Below, in pieces: positions 17,319 through 27,254 of a DNA stretch of 64,000 nt (its first letter is position 1; each line of letters starts with the position of its first letter). The notes under the pieces are model-generated. The model was given only the letters and a program-made list of their open reading frames with translations, searched no databases and was not told the origin of the DNA. This DNA comes from Leekyejoonella antrihumi (GTDB taxonomy: Bacteria > Actinomycetota > Actinomycetes > Actinomycetales > Dermatophilaceae): NCBI RefSeq assembly GCF_007845645.1, contig NZ_VCQV01000002.1, forward strand, positions 47,702-111,701, read 5' to 3'. The position numbers and the translations under genes were made by a program.

Positions 17319-19127
17319 ATGGTGACTACCTTTACGACCAGGCCCACGCTGGAGGGCACGTTCGGGATGGTCTCGTCCACGCACTGGATCGCCTCGCAGG
17401 TGGCGATGGGGATTCTCGAACGCGGAGGCAACGCGTTTGACGCTGCCGTCACCGCCGGCTTCGTGCTGCACGTCGCTGAGCCACACCTGAATGGCCCGGC
17501 CGGGGAGGTGCCGGCGATCGTGTGGGCTACCGATGATCCGGTGCCTCGCGTGCTGGCTGGGCAGGGGCCGGCTCCGGCCGCCGCGACGATCGATCACTAT
17601 CGCTCGCTCGGACTGGATCTGATCCCAGGGTCCGGATTGCTGGCCGCGGCCGTGCCCGGCGCCGTAGACGCGTGGCTGCTGTTGCTGCGCGACCGAGGCA
17701 GTATGTCGTTGGGCGAGGTGCTCGCCCCGGCAATCGCATACGCCAACAACGGCATCCCCGTGGTGGAGCGCGTCACCACCACCATCGAGAGTGTCCGGAA
17801 CCTCTTCGAGCAGGACTGGACGACCTCCGCGCAGCAGTGGCTGCCCGATGGGCGCCCGCCCCAGCCGGGCTCGCTGATGTGCAACCCAGCCTACGCGCGC
17901 ACACTGCAACGCCTCGTCGACGAGGCGCATGCATCCGGTGGTGGCCGCGACGCGCGCATCGATGCGGCCCGCCGAGCCTGGAGCAGCGGGTTCGTCGCTG
18001 AGGCGATCGATCAATTCGCCATGCAGTCGTTTCGCGACTCCAGCGGCGAGCGCCATGCCGGCGTGATCACCGGGAACGACATGGCGGCCTACCACGCTGG
18101 GTGGGAGTCGCCGGCGACTGTCGACTGGCACGGAGTCACAGTCGCCAAGCCGCCCGCGTGGAGCCAGGGACCGACTCTGCTCCAGACCCTTCGGCTTCTC
18201 GACGCACTCGGTGACCCGGAGGCGTTGGACCCCGACAGCGCGCACGGCATCCACGCGATCGTCGAGTGCCTGAAGCTCGCGTTCGCAGATCGCGAGGCGT
18301 GGTACGGCGACGTCGACGACGTGCCGCTGGCGACGCTGTTGTCGCCCGAGTATGCGTCGGCACGAGTCCACCTGGTCGGCGAGCAGGCCTCGGGGCAGGT
18401 GCAGCCAGGCAGCCCGGACGGGCGCGCACCCAGGATGGCCGCCCATGTGATGGCACAGCTGCGCGGGCAGGCCACGACAGCATCTGATCACGCGGACCCG
18501 TCTCTGGGCGAACCGACGATCGATGCGAAGGGAGTAACTCGCGGAGACACCTGCCACATCGACGTAGTGGATCGGTGGGGCAACATGATCTCGGCCATGC
18601 CCAGCGGCGGGTGGCTGCAGAGCTCGCCGTTGATCCCGGCATTGGGATTCCCGCTCGGCAGCCGGCTGCAGATGCTCTGGCTCGAGGAGGGACTGCCAAC
18701 TTCCCTCAAGCCGGGGCGGCGCCCGCGGACCACCCTGAGCCCGACGATGGTGCTGCGCGATGGACTGCCCACTCTGGCATGCGGGTCGCCGGGTGGAGAC
18801 CAGCAGGAGCAGTGGCAGCTGCAGCTGCTCCTGCGTCACCTGGTCAAGGGGCAGTCACTTCAAGAGGCCATCGACGCACCGGCCTGGCACACCGCCAGCC
18901 TGCCAGCATCGTTCTACCCCCGGAAGGTCTCGCCGGCATCGCTGATCGTGGAGGATCGCCTTCCCACAGACGTGCAAGACCAGCTGGAGGCCAAGGGACA
19001 TCGGCTCACGGTGGCCGGGTCCTGGGCGCTCGGGCGGCTGTGCGTCGTGACGAGAGACCCCGAGTCAGGGATGTTACGCGCGGGCGCCAATCCTCGTGGA
19101 ATGCAGGGGTATGCGTGCGGTAGATGA
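17319..19127 (+). CDS. Gamma-glutamyltransferase family hydrolase (Ntn)
   Basis: 602 residues from the ATG at 17319, with GAGGAG just upstream; upstream codons to 17202 look non-coding. The first half has GMVSSTHWIASQVAMGILER and GGNAFDAAVTAGFVLHVAEP, the usual GGT opening. The autocleavage nucleophile is Thr411 in RGDTCHIDVVDRWGNMISAM, and the C-terminal SPGGDQQEQWQLQ segment follows. Unlike secreted GGT there is no signal peptide, so the enzyme is probably cytoplasmic, like the HpxW/oxamate-amidohydrolase branch. The family splits gamma-glutamyl or related amide bonds. It is divergent from the M19 dipeptidase and convergent with the M20 operon. Confidence 0.9.
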   Translation: MVTTFTTRPTLEGTFGMVSSTHWIASQVAMGILERGGNAFDAAVTAGFVLHVAEPHLNGPAGEVPAIVWATDDPVPRVLAGQGPAPAAATIDHYRSLGLDLIPGSGLLAAAVPGAVDAWLLLLRDRGSMSLGEVLAPAIAYANNGIPVVERVTTTIESVRNLFEQDWTTSAQQWLPDGRPPQPGSLMCNPAYARTLQRLVDEAHASGGGRDARIDAARRAWSSGFVAEAIDQFAMQSFRDSSGERHAGVITGNDMAAYHAGWESPATVDWHGVTVAKPPAWSQGPTLLQTLRLLDALGDPEALDPDSAHGIHAIVECLKLAFADREAWYGDVDDVPLATLLSPEYASARVHLVGEQASGQVQPGSPDGRAPRMAAHVMAQLRGQATTASDHADPSLGEPTIDAKGVTRGDTCHIDVVDRWGNMISAMPSGGWLQSSPLIPALGFPLGSRLQMLWLEEGLPTSLKPGRRPRTTLSPTMVLRDGLPTLACGSPGGDQQEQWQLQLLLRHLVKGQSLQEAIDAPAWHTASLPASFYPRKVSPASLIVEDRLPTDVQDQLEAKGHRLTVAGSWALGRLCVVTRDPESGMLRAGANPRGMQGYACGR

Positions 19128-19182
19128 TCTTGTGATCGAGCGGGGCCGAGGCGGGCTCAGTTCGCGCAGTGAGTCAGTGGAG

Positions 19183-20409
19183 TCATCGCGCGAGACTCAT
19201 CAGGGCCTCCAGGAGCACGTTGGCTCCGTTCACCAACAGGTCGGGGTCCGTGTGCTCGAAGCGCGAGTGGCTACGGCCGTCGTGACTGGGCACGAAGATC
19301 ATTCCGGTAGGGGCGATCTGAGCCAGGTTCTGCGAGTCGTGGCCCGCCCCTGACGGGATGATGATCGTCGAGAGGTCGCACCGCCTCGCGGCGGCGTTGA
19401 TGTGGTCGCGGATGCCCGCGTCCATGTCTACAGGCTGCACGGCGGGGTCCAGGCGCATCTCGCACTCCACATTGTGTGCGGCCGCGCACTCGTGGGCGAT
19501 CCGAGTCACGTTCCGCGCCAGCGCATCCACCTGCTCGACGTCCGGTGCGCGGAAGTCGAGGCTGAGGTGAGCCCGCTCCGGCACGACGTTGGTCCCTCCC
19601 GGCTCAAGTGTGATCAGACCGCAGGTCGCGACGGCGTCGCCGCTGACGGAGGCGGCGACGCCGGCCAGGCGGGTCAGGAATGCACCGGCTGCGCGGGTCG
19701 GGTCGCGGCGCATCGTCATGGGAGTGGTGCCGGCGTGGTCGGGGCGGCCGATGAAAACTACCTCTCCACCGCCAAGTCCGACGATGGACCTCACAATCCC
19801 GATCGCGATGCCTTCGGCTTCCAGCCGCGGACCCTGCTCGATGTGCAGCTCGATGAAGCTCCGCACGCGCCCCGGGTCGATCCGATGGTCGGCGTAGATG
19901 TCCCCGGTGCGCCATGGGAAGTCCTGCAGCGCCGTGGCCAACGAATCGCCTTCTCGCCCGGCCATACTGTCGAGACGGCTCGTGTCGTAACCGTGGACCA
20001 GGCCGTATGAGCCGAAGAGATGACTGTAGTTGCCTTCTTCGTCCGCGAACACCACGGACTGGACCGGGTGGGTCAAGTCGAGGTCTTCCTCCGCGATCCG
20101 ACGGACACACTCCAACGCCGCGACTGCGCCGAGGGCGCCGTCCAGCGACCCGCCACTCGGGACGGTGTCGATGTGGGACCCGCTCCAGATCGCCGGCTTC
20201 TCCCACGAGCCGGGCAAACCGGCGGTCATGTTGCCGAGCCCGTCGCAGCGCAGCTCGAGGCCGGAGGCATCGCACCGGTCCTTGTACCACTGTCTGGCTG
20301 CAGCGTCCTCGGCCGAGAATGCCGTGCGGCTGATCCCGCCATCGCCGTTCCGGCCGATGTGTGCCAGGGTCTCCAGGTCTTCCAACAGCCGTTGTGCGTT
20401 GACCTTCAT
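19183..20409 (-). CDS. Zn-dependent N-carbamoyl-amino-acid hydrolase / allantoate amidohydrolase family (M20)
   Basis: 408 residues. Metal ligands match the carbamoylase branch of M20: His in SGSHIDTVPSGGSLDGALG, the Asp in the same stretch, Glu pair in VVFADEEGNYSHLFGSYGLV, His in SFIELHIEQGPRLE, and the late His in FVPSHDGRSHSR. The dimer domain has GGGEVVFIGRPDHAGTTPMT. These enzymes remove carbamoyl or ureido groups from amino acids after hydantoin or purine breakdown. It is the last gene of a minus-strand operon and its start overlaps the stop of the preceding M20 gene by four bases. Confidence 0.9.
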   Translation of the reverse strand: MKVNAQRLLEDLETLAHIGRNGDGGISRTAFSAEDAAARQWYKDRCDASGLELRCDGLGNMTAGLPGSWEKPAIWSGSHIDTVPSGGSLDGALGAVAALECVRRIAEEDLDLTHPVQSVVFADEEGNYSHLFGSYGLVHGYDTSRLDSMAGREGDSLATALQDFPWRTGDIYADHRIDPGRVRSFIELHIEQGPRLEAEGIAIGIVRSIVGLGGGEVVFIGRPDHAGTTPMTMRRDPTRAAGAFLTRLAGVAASVSGDAVATCGLITLEPGGTNVVPERAHLSLDFRAPDVEQVDALARNVTRIAHECAAAHNVECEMRLDPAVQPVDMDAGIRDHINAAARRCDLSTIIIPSGAGHDSQNLAQIAPTGMIFVPSHDGRSHSRFEHTDPDLLVNGANVLLEALMSLAR

Positions 20410-21668
20410 GCGTTATTCGCATCCTTCGCGAGATAGCTCATGACGGCGGTGGTCATGGCTTCGATGCCCGTGCGCATGGTGGGCTCCATGACGGGCGCGA
20501 AGGTGCTGGCGTGGTTGCCAGGGATGGTGGTGGACAGCGTGCCGTCGGCTTCTGCCGTGCGGTAGGTGTCGGGGTCGAACCCGCCCCAGATCCAGAACAG
20601 GTAGGGGACCCCGAGAGCGTTGGGGATGTCGCTGAAGTCCTCACTGCCGGTGGACGGTTCCATCAGGACTGCCTTGTCGCCGAACCTGTTTGCGAACGCG
20701 GCAAACACCTTGTTGTGCACCTCTGGCGAGTTCTGCGTCAGGGGCGCGGACTGGTAGTCGTCGAACTCTGGTGGTGCTGAGCATCCGGATGCATCGCACT
20801 CCGCGCGGACGACGCGTTCGACCGCTGCCCGCAGCAGGCTGCGCGTTTCCCGGTTGTAGGACCGCAGGTTGAGCAGGAGCTCCGCGCTGCCCGGGATGAT
20901 GTTGCTCTTGGTGCCGGACTGAAAGCTGCCGACGGTGACGACCCCGAAGTGTCCGGGGGCGAGCTCGCGGGAGACGATCGCGTTGAGCCGAAGGACGATT
21001 GCGCTGCCGAGCAGGATCGGGTCGATCCCGAGGTGCGGCATCGATCCATGGGTGCCGCGCCCGTGGACGGTGACCTTGATGCTGTCGGAGGCGGACAGCG
21101 CCGCGCCCGGCCGAGAGGCGACCGTGTCGTAAGGCAGGCCCATCACATGTTGCCCGAGGGCGACGTCCGGTTTGGGGATGAGGTCGGCGAGACCGTCGTC
21201 GACCATCGCTTGAGCGCCGGCGACAAGCTCCTCAGCGGGCTGGAACAAGGCGATGAAGGTGCCTGACCAGTCGGCTCTGTGCTCGGCGAGCAGTTGGGCG
21301 GTGGCCAGCAGACAGCTGATGTGCATGTCGTGGCCGCAGGCGTGCATCACGGGCACCTGCCGCCCTTGCGGGTCGGTGGCCGTGGTGGTGGAGGCGTAGG
21401 GCAGGCCGCTCTCCTCGCGAACGGGCAACCCGTCCATGTCAGCACGAGCCAGCACAACCGAGCCCGGCCCGTTGACCAGCACACCGACCAGGCCGGTGCC
21501 GCCGATGCCCGTGTGGACGGTGTATCCCAGGTTGCGCAGTCGGTCCGCCACCAGCCCTGACGTGCGAGTCTCCTGAAAGCTCAGCTCTGGGTTGCGGTGG
21601 AGGTCCTCATAGAGGTTCACGTGCCACGGCAGGACATCGTCCACGTGGGTCAGCAGGTCATCGGTCAT
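20406..21668 (-). CDS. M20D amidohydrolase (N-acyl-amino-acid hydrolase-like)
   Basis: 420 residues. The M20D metal site is complete: VPVMHACGHDMHISCLL, then the catalytic Glu in ALFQPAEELVAGAQ, the His in HGRGTHGSMPH, the acidic STGSEDFSDIPN and the final His in PGNHASTFAP. The start follows an AGAGGGAAAG ribosome site. This family (peptidase M20D, IAA-amino-acid hydrolase/hippuricase-like) releases amino acids from N-acyl conjugates. It is the third gene of the operon 24194-19183 and is less similar to the other two M20D genes of the window than they are to each other. Confidence 0.9.
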   Translation of the reverse strand: MTDDLLTHVDDVLPWHVNLYEDLHRNPELSFQETRTSGLVADRLRNLGYTVHTGIGGTGLVGVLVNGPGSVVLARADMDGLPVREESGLPYASTTTATDPQGRQVPVMHACGHDMHISCLLATAQLLAEHRADWSGTFIALFQPAEELVAGAQAMVDDGLADLIPKPDVALGQHVMGLPYDTVASRPGAALSASDSIKVTVHGRGTHGSMPHLGIDPILLGSAIVLRLNAIVSRELAPGHFGVVTVGSFQSGTKSNIIPGSAELLLNLRSYNRETRSLLRAAVERVVRAECDASGCSAPPEFDDYQSAPLTQNSPEVHNKVFAAFANRFGDKAVLMEPSTGSEDFSDIPNALGVPYLFWIWGGFDPDTYRTAEADGTLSTTIPGNHASTFAPVMEPTMRTGIEAMTTAVMSYLAKDANNA

Positions 21669-21680
21669 GGTCTTTCCCTC

Positions 21681-22925
21681 TCACCTGGGTGTTTGGTCGA
21701 CGCTGAGCCGACCACCCTGCCAGACCTGTCGGATCCGACCCGGCAGCGTCGCGAGCTCATCCACGCCGCCGTCGACGACCACCAGGTCTGCGACCAGACC
21801 GGGGGCGACCCGGCCGACCAGGTCGTTCAGACCGCACAACGCGGCCGCGCTGCTGGTGCCGGCGGCCAGCGCCTGGTTCGCGGTCATCCCGCACTCTTGC
21901 AGGAGGACCAGCTCTTCGAGGTTGCGTCCGTGCGGGCCGACTCCACTATCGGTGCCGAGCGCGATGTGCACCCCGGCGTCGATCGCCATCCGCACCGACT
22001 CCAGGTGCACCTGGGAGACCGCCCGGGCCTTCTCCACCACCACGGTCGGGATGTTCACGCCGGCGTCGGCTGCCGTCAGCACCGCGCGCGGTGCCGCGAG
22101 CGTCGGCACCAGCCAGGTACCACGCTCCAACATCATGCTGATCGCCTCGCTGTCCAGGTAGATGCCATGCTCGATCGAGCGAACTCCCGCCCGTACAGCG
22201 TTCTTGATGCCGTTGGTCCCCTGCGCGTGCGCGAGCACATAGCTGTCATGCGCGCGCGCCTCGGCCACCGCGACCTGAATCTCCTCAGGAGTGAACTGCG
22301 TGTGCCGTGGGTCATCGCGAGGTGACAGCACCCCTCCAGTGGTGCAGATCTTGATCTGGTCCGCACCGGCCCGAAACATCCTTCGCACCACCTGCCGCAT
22401 CCCAGCCGGGCCGTCGGCGATCCCGGGCGGGCGACCCGGGTGAGGCTGAGACAGCGGGACGTCGTTGCCTGAGGCGAACCACCCGTCGGTGTGACCGCCG
22501 GTCTGCCCAATGATGTTGATCGACAGCAGCACCCGAGGACCTTCGATGAGTCCGTCGGCAAGCGCCTGCTTGATTCCCAGGTCCGACCCGCCGGCGTCCC
22601 GGACGGTGGTGACGCCGGTCTGCAAGGTGGCGCGCAGGTTCGCCATCGCCTCATAGAACTGGTAGGAGAACGGCGTGGTCAGCCGCTTCATCAGGTCCAC
22701 ACCGGACGAGGTCAGATGCACGTGGCAGTCAAAGAACCCGGGCAACACGGTCCCACCGTTCAGCTCGACGGCCTCGTCGCCGTCCAGGCCCGTTCCGACG
22801 TCGACGATCACCCCGTGCTGCACGACAACGTCAGCGTCCTCCGGGTCGGAACCGGTGCCGTCGAACACCTTCCCACCGGTGAACAGGACTCTCTTGTCGG
22901 TCGTTTCGGAGATCGATGCGGTCAT
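21681..22925 (-). CDS. Metal-dependent amidohydrolase (imidazolonepropionase/prolidase-like)
   Basis: 414 residues. The TIM-barrel amidohydrolase site is present: DCHVHLTSSGVDLMKR, a Lys or equivalent in ADQIKICTTGGVLSP, His in YVLAHAQGTNG and SIEHGIYLDSEA, and Asp in HIALGTDSGVGPHGRNLEEL. A GGAGG ribosome site precedes the ATG at 22925. Relatives include imidazolonepropionase-like proteins and Xaa-Pro or Xaa-Arg dipeptidases of the amidohydrolase superfamily, so a cyclic amide or dipeptide substrate is plausible. It lies 18 bases after the upstream M20D gene and 12 before the next, so it is co-transcribed. Confidence 0.9.
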   Translation of the reverse strand: MTASISETTDKRVLFTGGKVFDGTGSDPEDADVVVQHGVIVDVGTGLDGDEAVELNGGTVLPGFFDCHVHLTSSGVDLMKRLTTPFSYQFYEAMANLRATLQTGVTTVRDAGGSDLGIKQALADGLIEGPRVLLSINIIGQTGGHTDGWFASGNDVPLSQPHPGRPPGIADGPAGMRQVVRRMFRAGADQIKICTTGGVLSPRDDPRHTQFTPEEIQVAVAEARAHDSYVLAHAQGTNGIKNAVRAGVRSIEHGIYLDSEAISMMLERGTWLVPTLAAPRAVLTAADAGVNIPTVVVEKARAVSQVHLESVRMAIDAGVHIALGTDSGVGPHGRNLEELVLLQECGMTANQALAAGTSSAAALCGLNDLVGRVAPGLVADLVVVDGGVDELATLPGRIRQVWQGGRLSVDQTPR

Positions 22926-22943
22926 GCTTCCTCCATCTTCGTT

Positions 22944-24194
22944 CTACCGTGCGGCGTCGCCTGTGCGCGTATTCGCGTCGCGCTCCAGCGCGCGGATCGC
23001 CAGCTGTGCGTGCAGCAGCACCCCGTCGGGGATGACGTCGTCGACGAACGCCGCACGAGGACTGTGGTTGTTTGCCTGACCTGCCGGGTCGTCGCCGGCG
23101 TGAGCGCCGAGGAAGAGGTAGCAGCCGGGCACCTCCTCGAGCACCCGCGAGAAGTCCTCCGCGCCCGGGCTCGGGTGCGGCAGATCCGCGAACCGTCGGT
23201 CGCCGAATACCTCGCGCACCACGCCCGCGGCGAATGCGGCGTGCCCGGAGTTGTTGACGGTCGGCGGGTACTCGTCGTGGTACTTGGCGTCCGCCGTCAG
23301 CCCGTGAGCCGCCGCAATCTGTTGGCACAACCGAGGTGCCAGCTCGCGGAGCTGGTCGCGACTGGCGGGGCTGAAGGTGCGGATCGTCGCCTCGAACGCG
23401 GCATCATCGGGGATGATGTTGCGACGGGTGCCCGCGTGGAAGGATCCGATCGTGATCACCACCGGGTCGAACACGTCCATCCGGCGAGTCACCATGGTCT
23501 GCAGCGCCGTGATGATCTCCGCCGCGACCGACACCGGGTCCAGCGAGAGGTGCGGCATCGACCCGTGGCCGCCTCGACCGTGCACGGTCACCTCCAGCCC
23601 GTCGCTCGCGGCCATCAGAATGCCTGGCCGCGTCGTGAACGAACCTCGAGGGAAGCGTGTTGAATACACGTGCATCCCGTAGGCCGAATCGACCCGGCTG
23701 CCAGCCGCATCCAGCACGCCCTCGCGGATCATGTGCCCGGCGCCGTCGAAGCCCTCCTCTCCCGGCTGGAACATGAACACCACGTCACCAGCCAGTTCCT
23801 CTCGGTGTGCAGACAGCAGCCTGGCCGCGCCCACCAGCATCGCGGTGTGCAGGTCGTGTCCGCACGCGTGCATCGCCCCCTCCACCTGGCTGGTGTAGGG
23901 CAGGCCGGTCTGCTCGGTCACCGGCAGCCCGTCCATGTCGCCCCGCAACAGCACCGCCGGGGCACGTTCCGCCGGATCACGCGTCCGCCCGCCACGCAGC
24001 ACCGCGGTGACGGACGTAAGTGCCTGGCCGGTGGTGATCTCCAACGGGAGGCCGTCCAACGCCTCCAACACCAGTTGCTGGGTCACCGGAAGGGCGAGGC
24101 CAATCTCCGGGTGCTGGTGCAACCGGTGCCGCAGCCCGATCAGGTCGTTGCTGAGGGCGGCGGCATCGTCGCGCAGCCTGTTGTCTCGTCCCAC
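22944..24194 (-). CDS. M20D amidohydrolase, first gene of the hydrolase operon
   Basis: 416 residues from a GTG at 24194 with AGGAGA seven bases upstream. Metal motifs: GAMHACGHDLHTAML, VFMFQPGEEGFDGAGHMIRE, HGRGGHGSMPH, PSPGAEDFSRVLEEV and ANNHSPRAAFVDD. It is a clear paralogue of the gene at 32374 (shared RLHQHPE/ELHQEPE opening, LDGLPxEITTG, TSVTAVLRG). It is divergent from a two-domain Lrp-type regulator at 24306, which probably controls this operon. The M20D family hydrolyses N-acyl or amide-linked amino acids in the cytoplasm. Confidence 0.9.
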   Translation of the reverse strand: MGRDNRLRDDAAALSNDLIGLRHRLHQHPEIGLALPVTQQLVLEALDGLPLEITTGQALTSVTAVLRGGRTRDPAERAPAVLLRGDMDGLPVTEQTGLPYTSQVEGAMHACGHDLHTAMLVGAARLLSAHREELAGDVVFMFQPGEEGFDGAGHMIREGVLDAAGSRVDSAYGMHVYSTRFPRGSFTTRPGILMAASDGLEVTVHGRGGHGSMPHLSLDPVSVAAEIITALQTMVTRRMDVFDPVVITIGSFHAGTRRNIIPDDAAFEATIRTFSPASRDQLRELAPRLCQQIAAAHGLTADAKYHDEYPPTVNNSGHAAFAAGVVREVFGDRRFADLPHPSPGAEDFSRVLEEVPGCYLFLGAHAGDDPAGQANNHSPRAAFVDDVIPDGVLLHAQLAIRALERDANTRTGDAAR

Positions 24195-24305
24195 TGAATC
24201 TCTCCTGACTTCAAGTCCACTGAGGGACTCGCACGCTGCTCACTCTGACACCGATGGTCCAATAGACAGATAGGTTGCAGAAATCCGTCGTTGAGAGGCC
24301 TACTC

Positions 24306-25376
24306 ATGGATGATTCCGGCATGCTTTCGGAGAGTGACCTCGCCCTGGTTACTGCACTGCAGGTTGCCCCACGGGCATCCTGGGCGGCCGTTGCACAAGC
24401 GACGGGACTCAGCGCGGCGACTGCGGCCCGGCACTGGCAGCATCTGGTCGAGACCGGTGCCGCATGGGTCACCGCCAGCCCCGGCCAGGCGGTTTGGGCT
24501 TCGCGTTGCGTGGCCTACGTCGAGGTGAGTTGCACCCCGGGCGACACCCTTGAGGTCGCGCAGACTCTGGCGCAGGACCCGAACGCTCTCACCGTCGAGG
24601 TCACTGCCGGCGGAGCCGACCTGTTCTTGACCGTGGCCGCGACAGATCTGGCTGCGATGTCGAGGTATCTGTTGCAGCGTATCGACACCATTCCCGGCAT
24701 TACCCGCACCAACTCCCGCATCGCCACCGGCCTGTATCGGGATGGCTCGGACTGGCGGCTTGACGCGCTCCCGGTGCGCAGGTCGGTCCCCACGACCCTT
24801 GGCCGAGGAGTAGACCTTCAGGGCGGTGTGAGTCCCGCTCGGCGTACACCTATCGATCGCAGCCTGTCACTGCAACTCGGCCTGGACGGACGTGCGACCT
24901 ACGCGGACCTGGCGCACCGGGTGGGGGTCAGTGAGGTGACTGCACGTCGGCGTACCGCGCACCTCATCCGCACGGGGACGCTCGTTTTGCGCACCGAGGT
25001 CGCGGCGCACCGAGTCGGGTGGCCGGTCTCCGCCATCTTGTCGATCGAGGTCCCCGTCAACCTGCTCAGTGAGGCTGCCCGCACCGCAGCCCGACTGCGG
25101 CAGATGCGCCTGGTGGCGACAGTGGCCGGTAGTCCGTCGCTCATCAGCGTTGCCTGGCTCAAGCAGGTCGCCCAGATTCACGACCTTGAACAGCGCTTGG
25201 TTGACACGATTCCCGAGCTTCGTGTCACAGGCCGGCTTACCGTTTTGCGCACCGTCAAACGGATGGGTCGGATCCTTGATGGGCACGGGCACGCGGTGAG
25301 CGCTGTGCCGATGGACCACTGGCGGGACCCCCTCGTGGGCTCGGCCGGCCGGCACGAGGCAAATGACGGAATCTGA
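24306..25376 (+). CDS. Two-domain Lrp/AsnC-family regulator
   Basis: 356 residues, about twice the size of a usual Lrp, from the ATG at 24306 after a GAGAGG site. It has two HTH units: one at the N-terminus (ASWAAVAQATGLSAATAARH) and one near residue 200 (ATYADLAHRVGVSEVTARRR), each followed by an AsnC ligand-binding half (for example GADLFLTVAATDLAAMSRYL). Such double Lrp proteins are common in actinobacteria. It diverges from the M20 operon and lies upstream of the peptide ABC importer, so it may sense an amino acid or hydrolysis product. It is a paralogue of the regulator at 31216. Confidence 0.9.
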   Translation: MDDSGMLSESDLALVTALQVAPRASWAAVAQATGLSAATAARHWQHLVETGAAWVTASPGQAVWASRCVAYVEVSCTPGDTLEVAQTLAQDPNALTVEVTAGGADLFLTVAATDLAAMSRYLLQRIDTIPGITRTNSRIATGLYRDGSDWRLDALPVRRSVPTTLGRGVDLQGGVSPARRTPIDRSLSLQLGLDGRATYADLAHRVGVSEVTARRRTAHLIRTGTLVLRTEVAAHRVGWPVSAILSIEVPVNLLSEAARTAARLRQMRLVATVAGSPSLISVAWLKQVAQIHDLEQRLVDTIPELRVTGRLTVLRTVKRMGRILDGHGHAVSAVPMDHWRDPLVGSAGRHEANDGI

Positions 25377-25558
25377 CAGATTTGCAGTCAATTACGACTG
25401 TTCTCTACAGGATCGACAAAGTTGTGCCCATGGGTAAACCGCTCGTACTAGCCTGTGCCCCAAGCCCACCGCTGAACTGCGTGCATCGGGGTAGCCCCAG
25501 GCCTCGCTAGCGCTGATGGGTTCGAGCATGCGCATCCATGCGTCCTAAGGAGACGGTG

Positions 25559-27214
25559 ATGAAGCGTCAACCACCCTCAAGAAAGAGCACGGCAGTCCGT
25601 TCGCTCTCCCGACCGCACCTCGCCCGCAACATCTCCGCCGCGACGGTCGCGGCCATGACGCTCGCCGCATGCACCACCTCCGGCGCCGGCAGCACTGGAA
25701 GCAGCGCCGCGGGGTCGGGCCAAGCAAGCGGTGGCAGCGCAGGCACGAGCAGCGCGGCATTCAACATCGCGATCGGTGTCGACCCGGACACTCTCGACCC
25801 CGCACAGCAGACCACCAGCACCATCCAGAACATCCTGGATTACGACCTCCAAGGCCTGGTGACGTTCGACCAGAGCGGCAAGCTGGAACCCCTCTTGGCT
25901 ACTTCCTGGAAGACCTCCGCTGACGCGAAGTCAATCACCTTCAAGCTGCGGACGGGTGTGAAGTTCCAGGACGGCACGCCCTTCAATGCGAAGGCTGTTC
26001 AGTACAGTCTCGACCGGCTTATCAGCGGCAAGGTCAAGGTGCCGATCGGTGGCGCGTACCAGGTCATGAAGCGGATCGTGCCGATCGACGCTCATACCGT
26101 GCGCATCGACTTGAAGAACGCGGATCCGGACCTGTTACCAAACCTCGCTGCGACGATGGCCGAGATCATTTCACCCACTTCGGCAACAAAAAATGGCAAT
26201 AAGCCGACCAACATCGTGGATCCGGTTGGCACGGGGCCCTACAAGTTCGTCCAGTTTCAAAATGGCCAGAGCGTGACGCTCACCCGGTATGCCGGTTACT
26301 GGGGGAGCAAGCCGTATTACAAAGAGGTCGTGTTCAACATCGTCCCCGAAGCGAACTCGCGAGAGGCAGGACTTCGATCGGGCCAGTATGACCTGATCAT
26401 GAACCCGCCCCTCAGCGACCTGACCGCGCTTGCGGCCGGCGGAAATATCACTGTCTCCAAATTTCCGGACGACCGATCGGTCTTCTTCGCGTTCAACGTC
26501 ACCCAGGCGCCGTTCAACAATCAGAAGGTGCGGCAGGCATTCAACTACGCCGTTGACAAGAAGGCCTTGATCAAGAACGTGCTCTTCAACGCTGTCGATC
26601 AAATGGACTCGCCGTTTGCCAACAGCATCACCTCGCACTGCACCGCGGGTAGCTATGCGTACAACCCGACCAAAGCCAAGCAACTTCTGAAAGAAGCGGG
26701 TGTCGGTAAGATCTCGCTGACGATCGGGACATCGTCAGGACGATACCTGCAGGATCAGCAAACGGCAGAGGCCATCGCCGGGTATCTGCGGCAGGTCGGA
26801 GTCACCGCAAAGGTTCAGACCTCGGACTGGCCCACCTATCTGAACGCCATCGAGGGGCCGAACAGCAAGAATGGGCCATACCCGCTGCACATTCTCGGTT
26901 GGGCACCGTCGGCGCTGGACGCTCCCGTGCAGATGCAGATGCTGCTCAAGGCCGACTGGCCCACCAATGGCGGCCTCAACACGTCCTTCTACAGCGACCC
27001 GAAGGTGGAAAGCCTGTTCGCCAAGGCAAACATGAACCTTGACGAGACCTCACGGAATGCTCAGTACTGTCAGATCCAGAAGCAAGTATGGGCCGACGCA
27101 CCATGGATCTTCCTGTGGAGCCAGACTCTGACCTTGGCGTACAAGTCCAATCTGGCCGGGATCTCATACCAGCCCAACGAGAAGTTCGTGACGGTCGGGG
27201 CGCACCCCAAGTGA
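25559..27214 (+). CDS. ABC importer substrate-binding lipoprotein (family 5, peptide type)
   Basis: 551 residues from the ATG at 25559, chosen for AAGGAG eight bases upstream. The signal peptide ends in the lipobox MTLAAC with the lipidated Cys38, then a Gly/Ser linker. Family-5 binding-protein text follows: IGVDPDTLDPAQQTTSTIQN, FKLRTGVKFQDGTPFNAKAV, TGPYKFVQFQNGQSVTLTR, and QAFNYAVDKKALIKNVLF. The family binds di- and oligopeptides or nickel and related solutes outside the membrane. It is the first gene of a five-gene importer operon with two permeases and two ATPases. Codon use is more AT-rich than in its neighbours in several stretches. Confidence 0.9.
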   Translation: MKRQPPSRKSTAVRSLSRPHLARNISAATVAAMTLAACTTSGAGSTGSSAAGSGQASGGSAGTSSAAFNIAIGVDPDTLDPAQQTTSTIQNILDYDLQGLVTFDQSGKLEPLLATSWKTSADAKSITFKLRTGVKFQDGTPFNAKAVQYSLDRLISGKVKVPIGGAYQVMKRIVPIDAHTVRIDLKNADPDLLPNLAATMAEIISPTSATKNGNKPTNIVDPVGTGPYKFVQFQNGQSVTLTRYAGYWGSKPYYKEVVFNIVPEANSREAGLRSGQYDLIMNPPLSDLTALAAGGNITVSKFPDDRSVFFAFNVTQAPFNNQKVRQAFNYAVDKKALIKNVLFNAVDQMDSPFANSITSHCTAGSYAYNPTKAKQLLKEAGVGKISLTIGTSSGRYLQDQQTAEAIAGYLRQVGVTAKVQTSDWPTYLNAIEGPNSKNGPYPLHILGWAPSALDAPVQMQMLLKADWPTNGGLNTSFYSDPKVESLFAKANMNLDETSRNAQYCQIQKQVWADAPWIFLWSQTLTLAYKSNLAGISYQPNEKFVTVGAHPK

Positions 27215-27254
27215 TGACGTCCGTCCATCGAGCCGATCGGATCGGGGTCGAGCG

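Noticed and set aside
17196..18839. Minus-strand frame of 547 codons opposite the GGT-type gene
   Set aside because: Shadow of the well-supported Ntn hydrolase; no family features.
25388..25410. CAGTC-6-GACTG inverted repeat upstream of the importer operon
   Set aside because: Five-base arms are too short to call an operator without a second copy.
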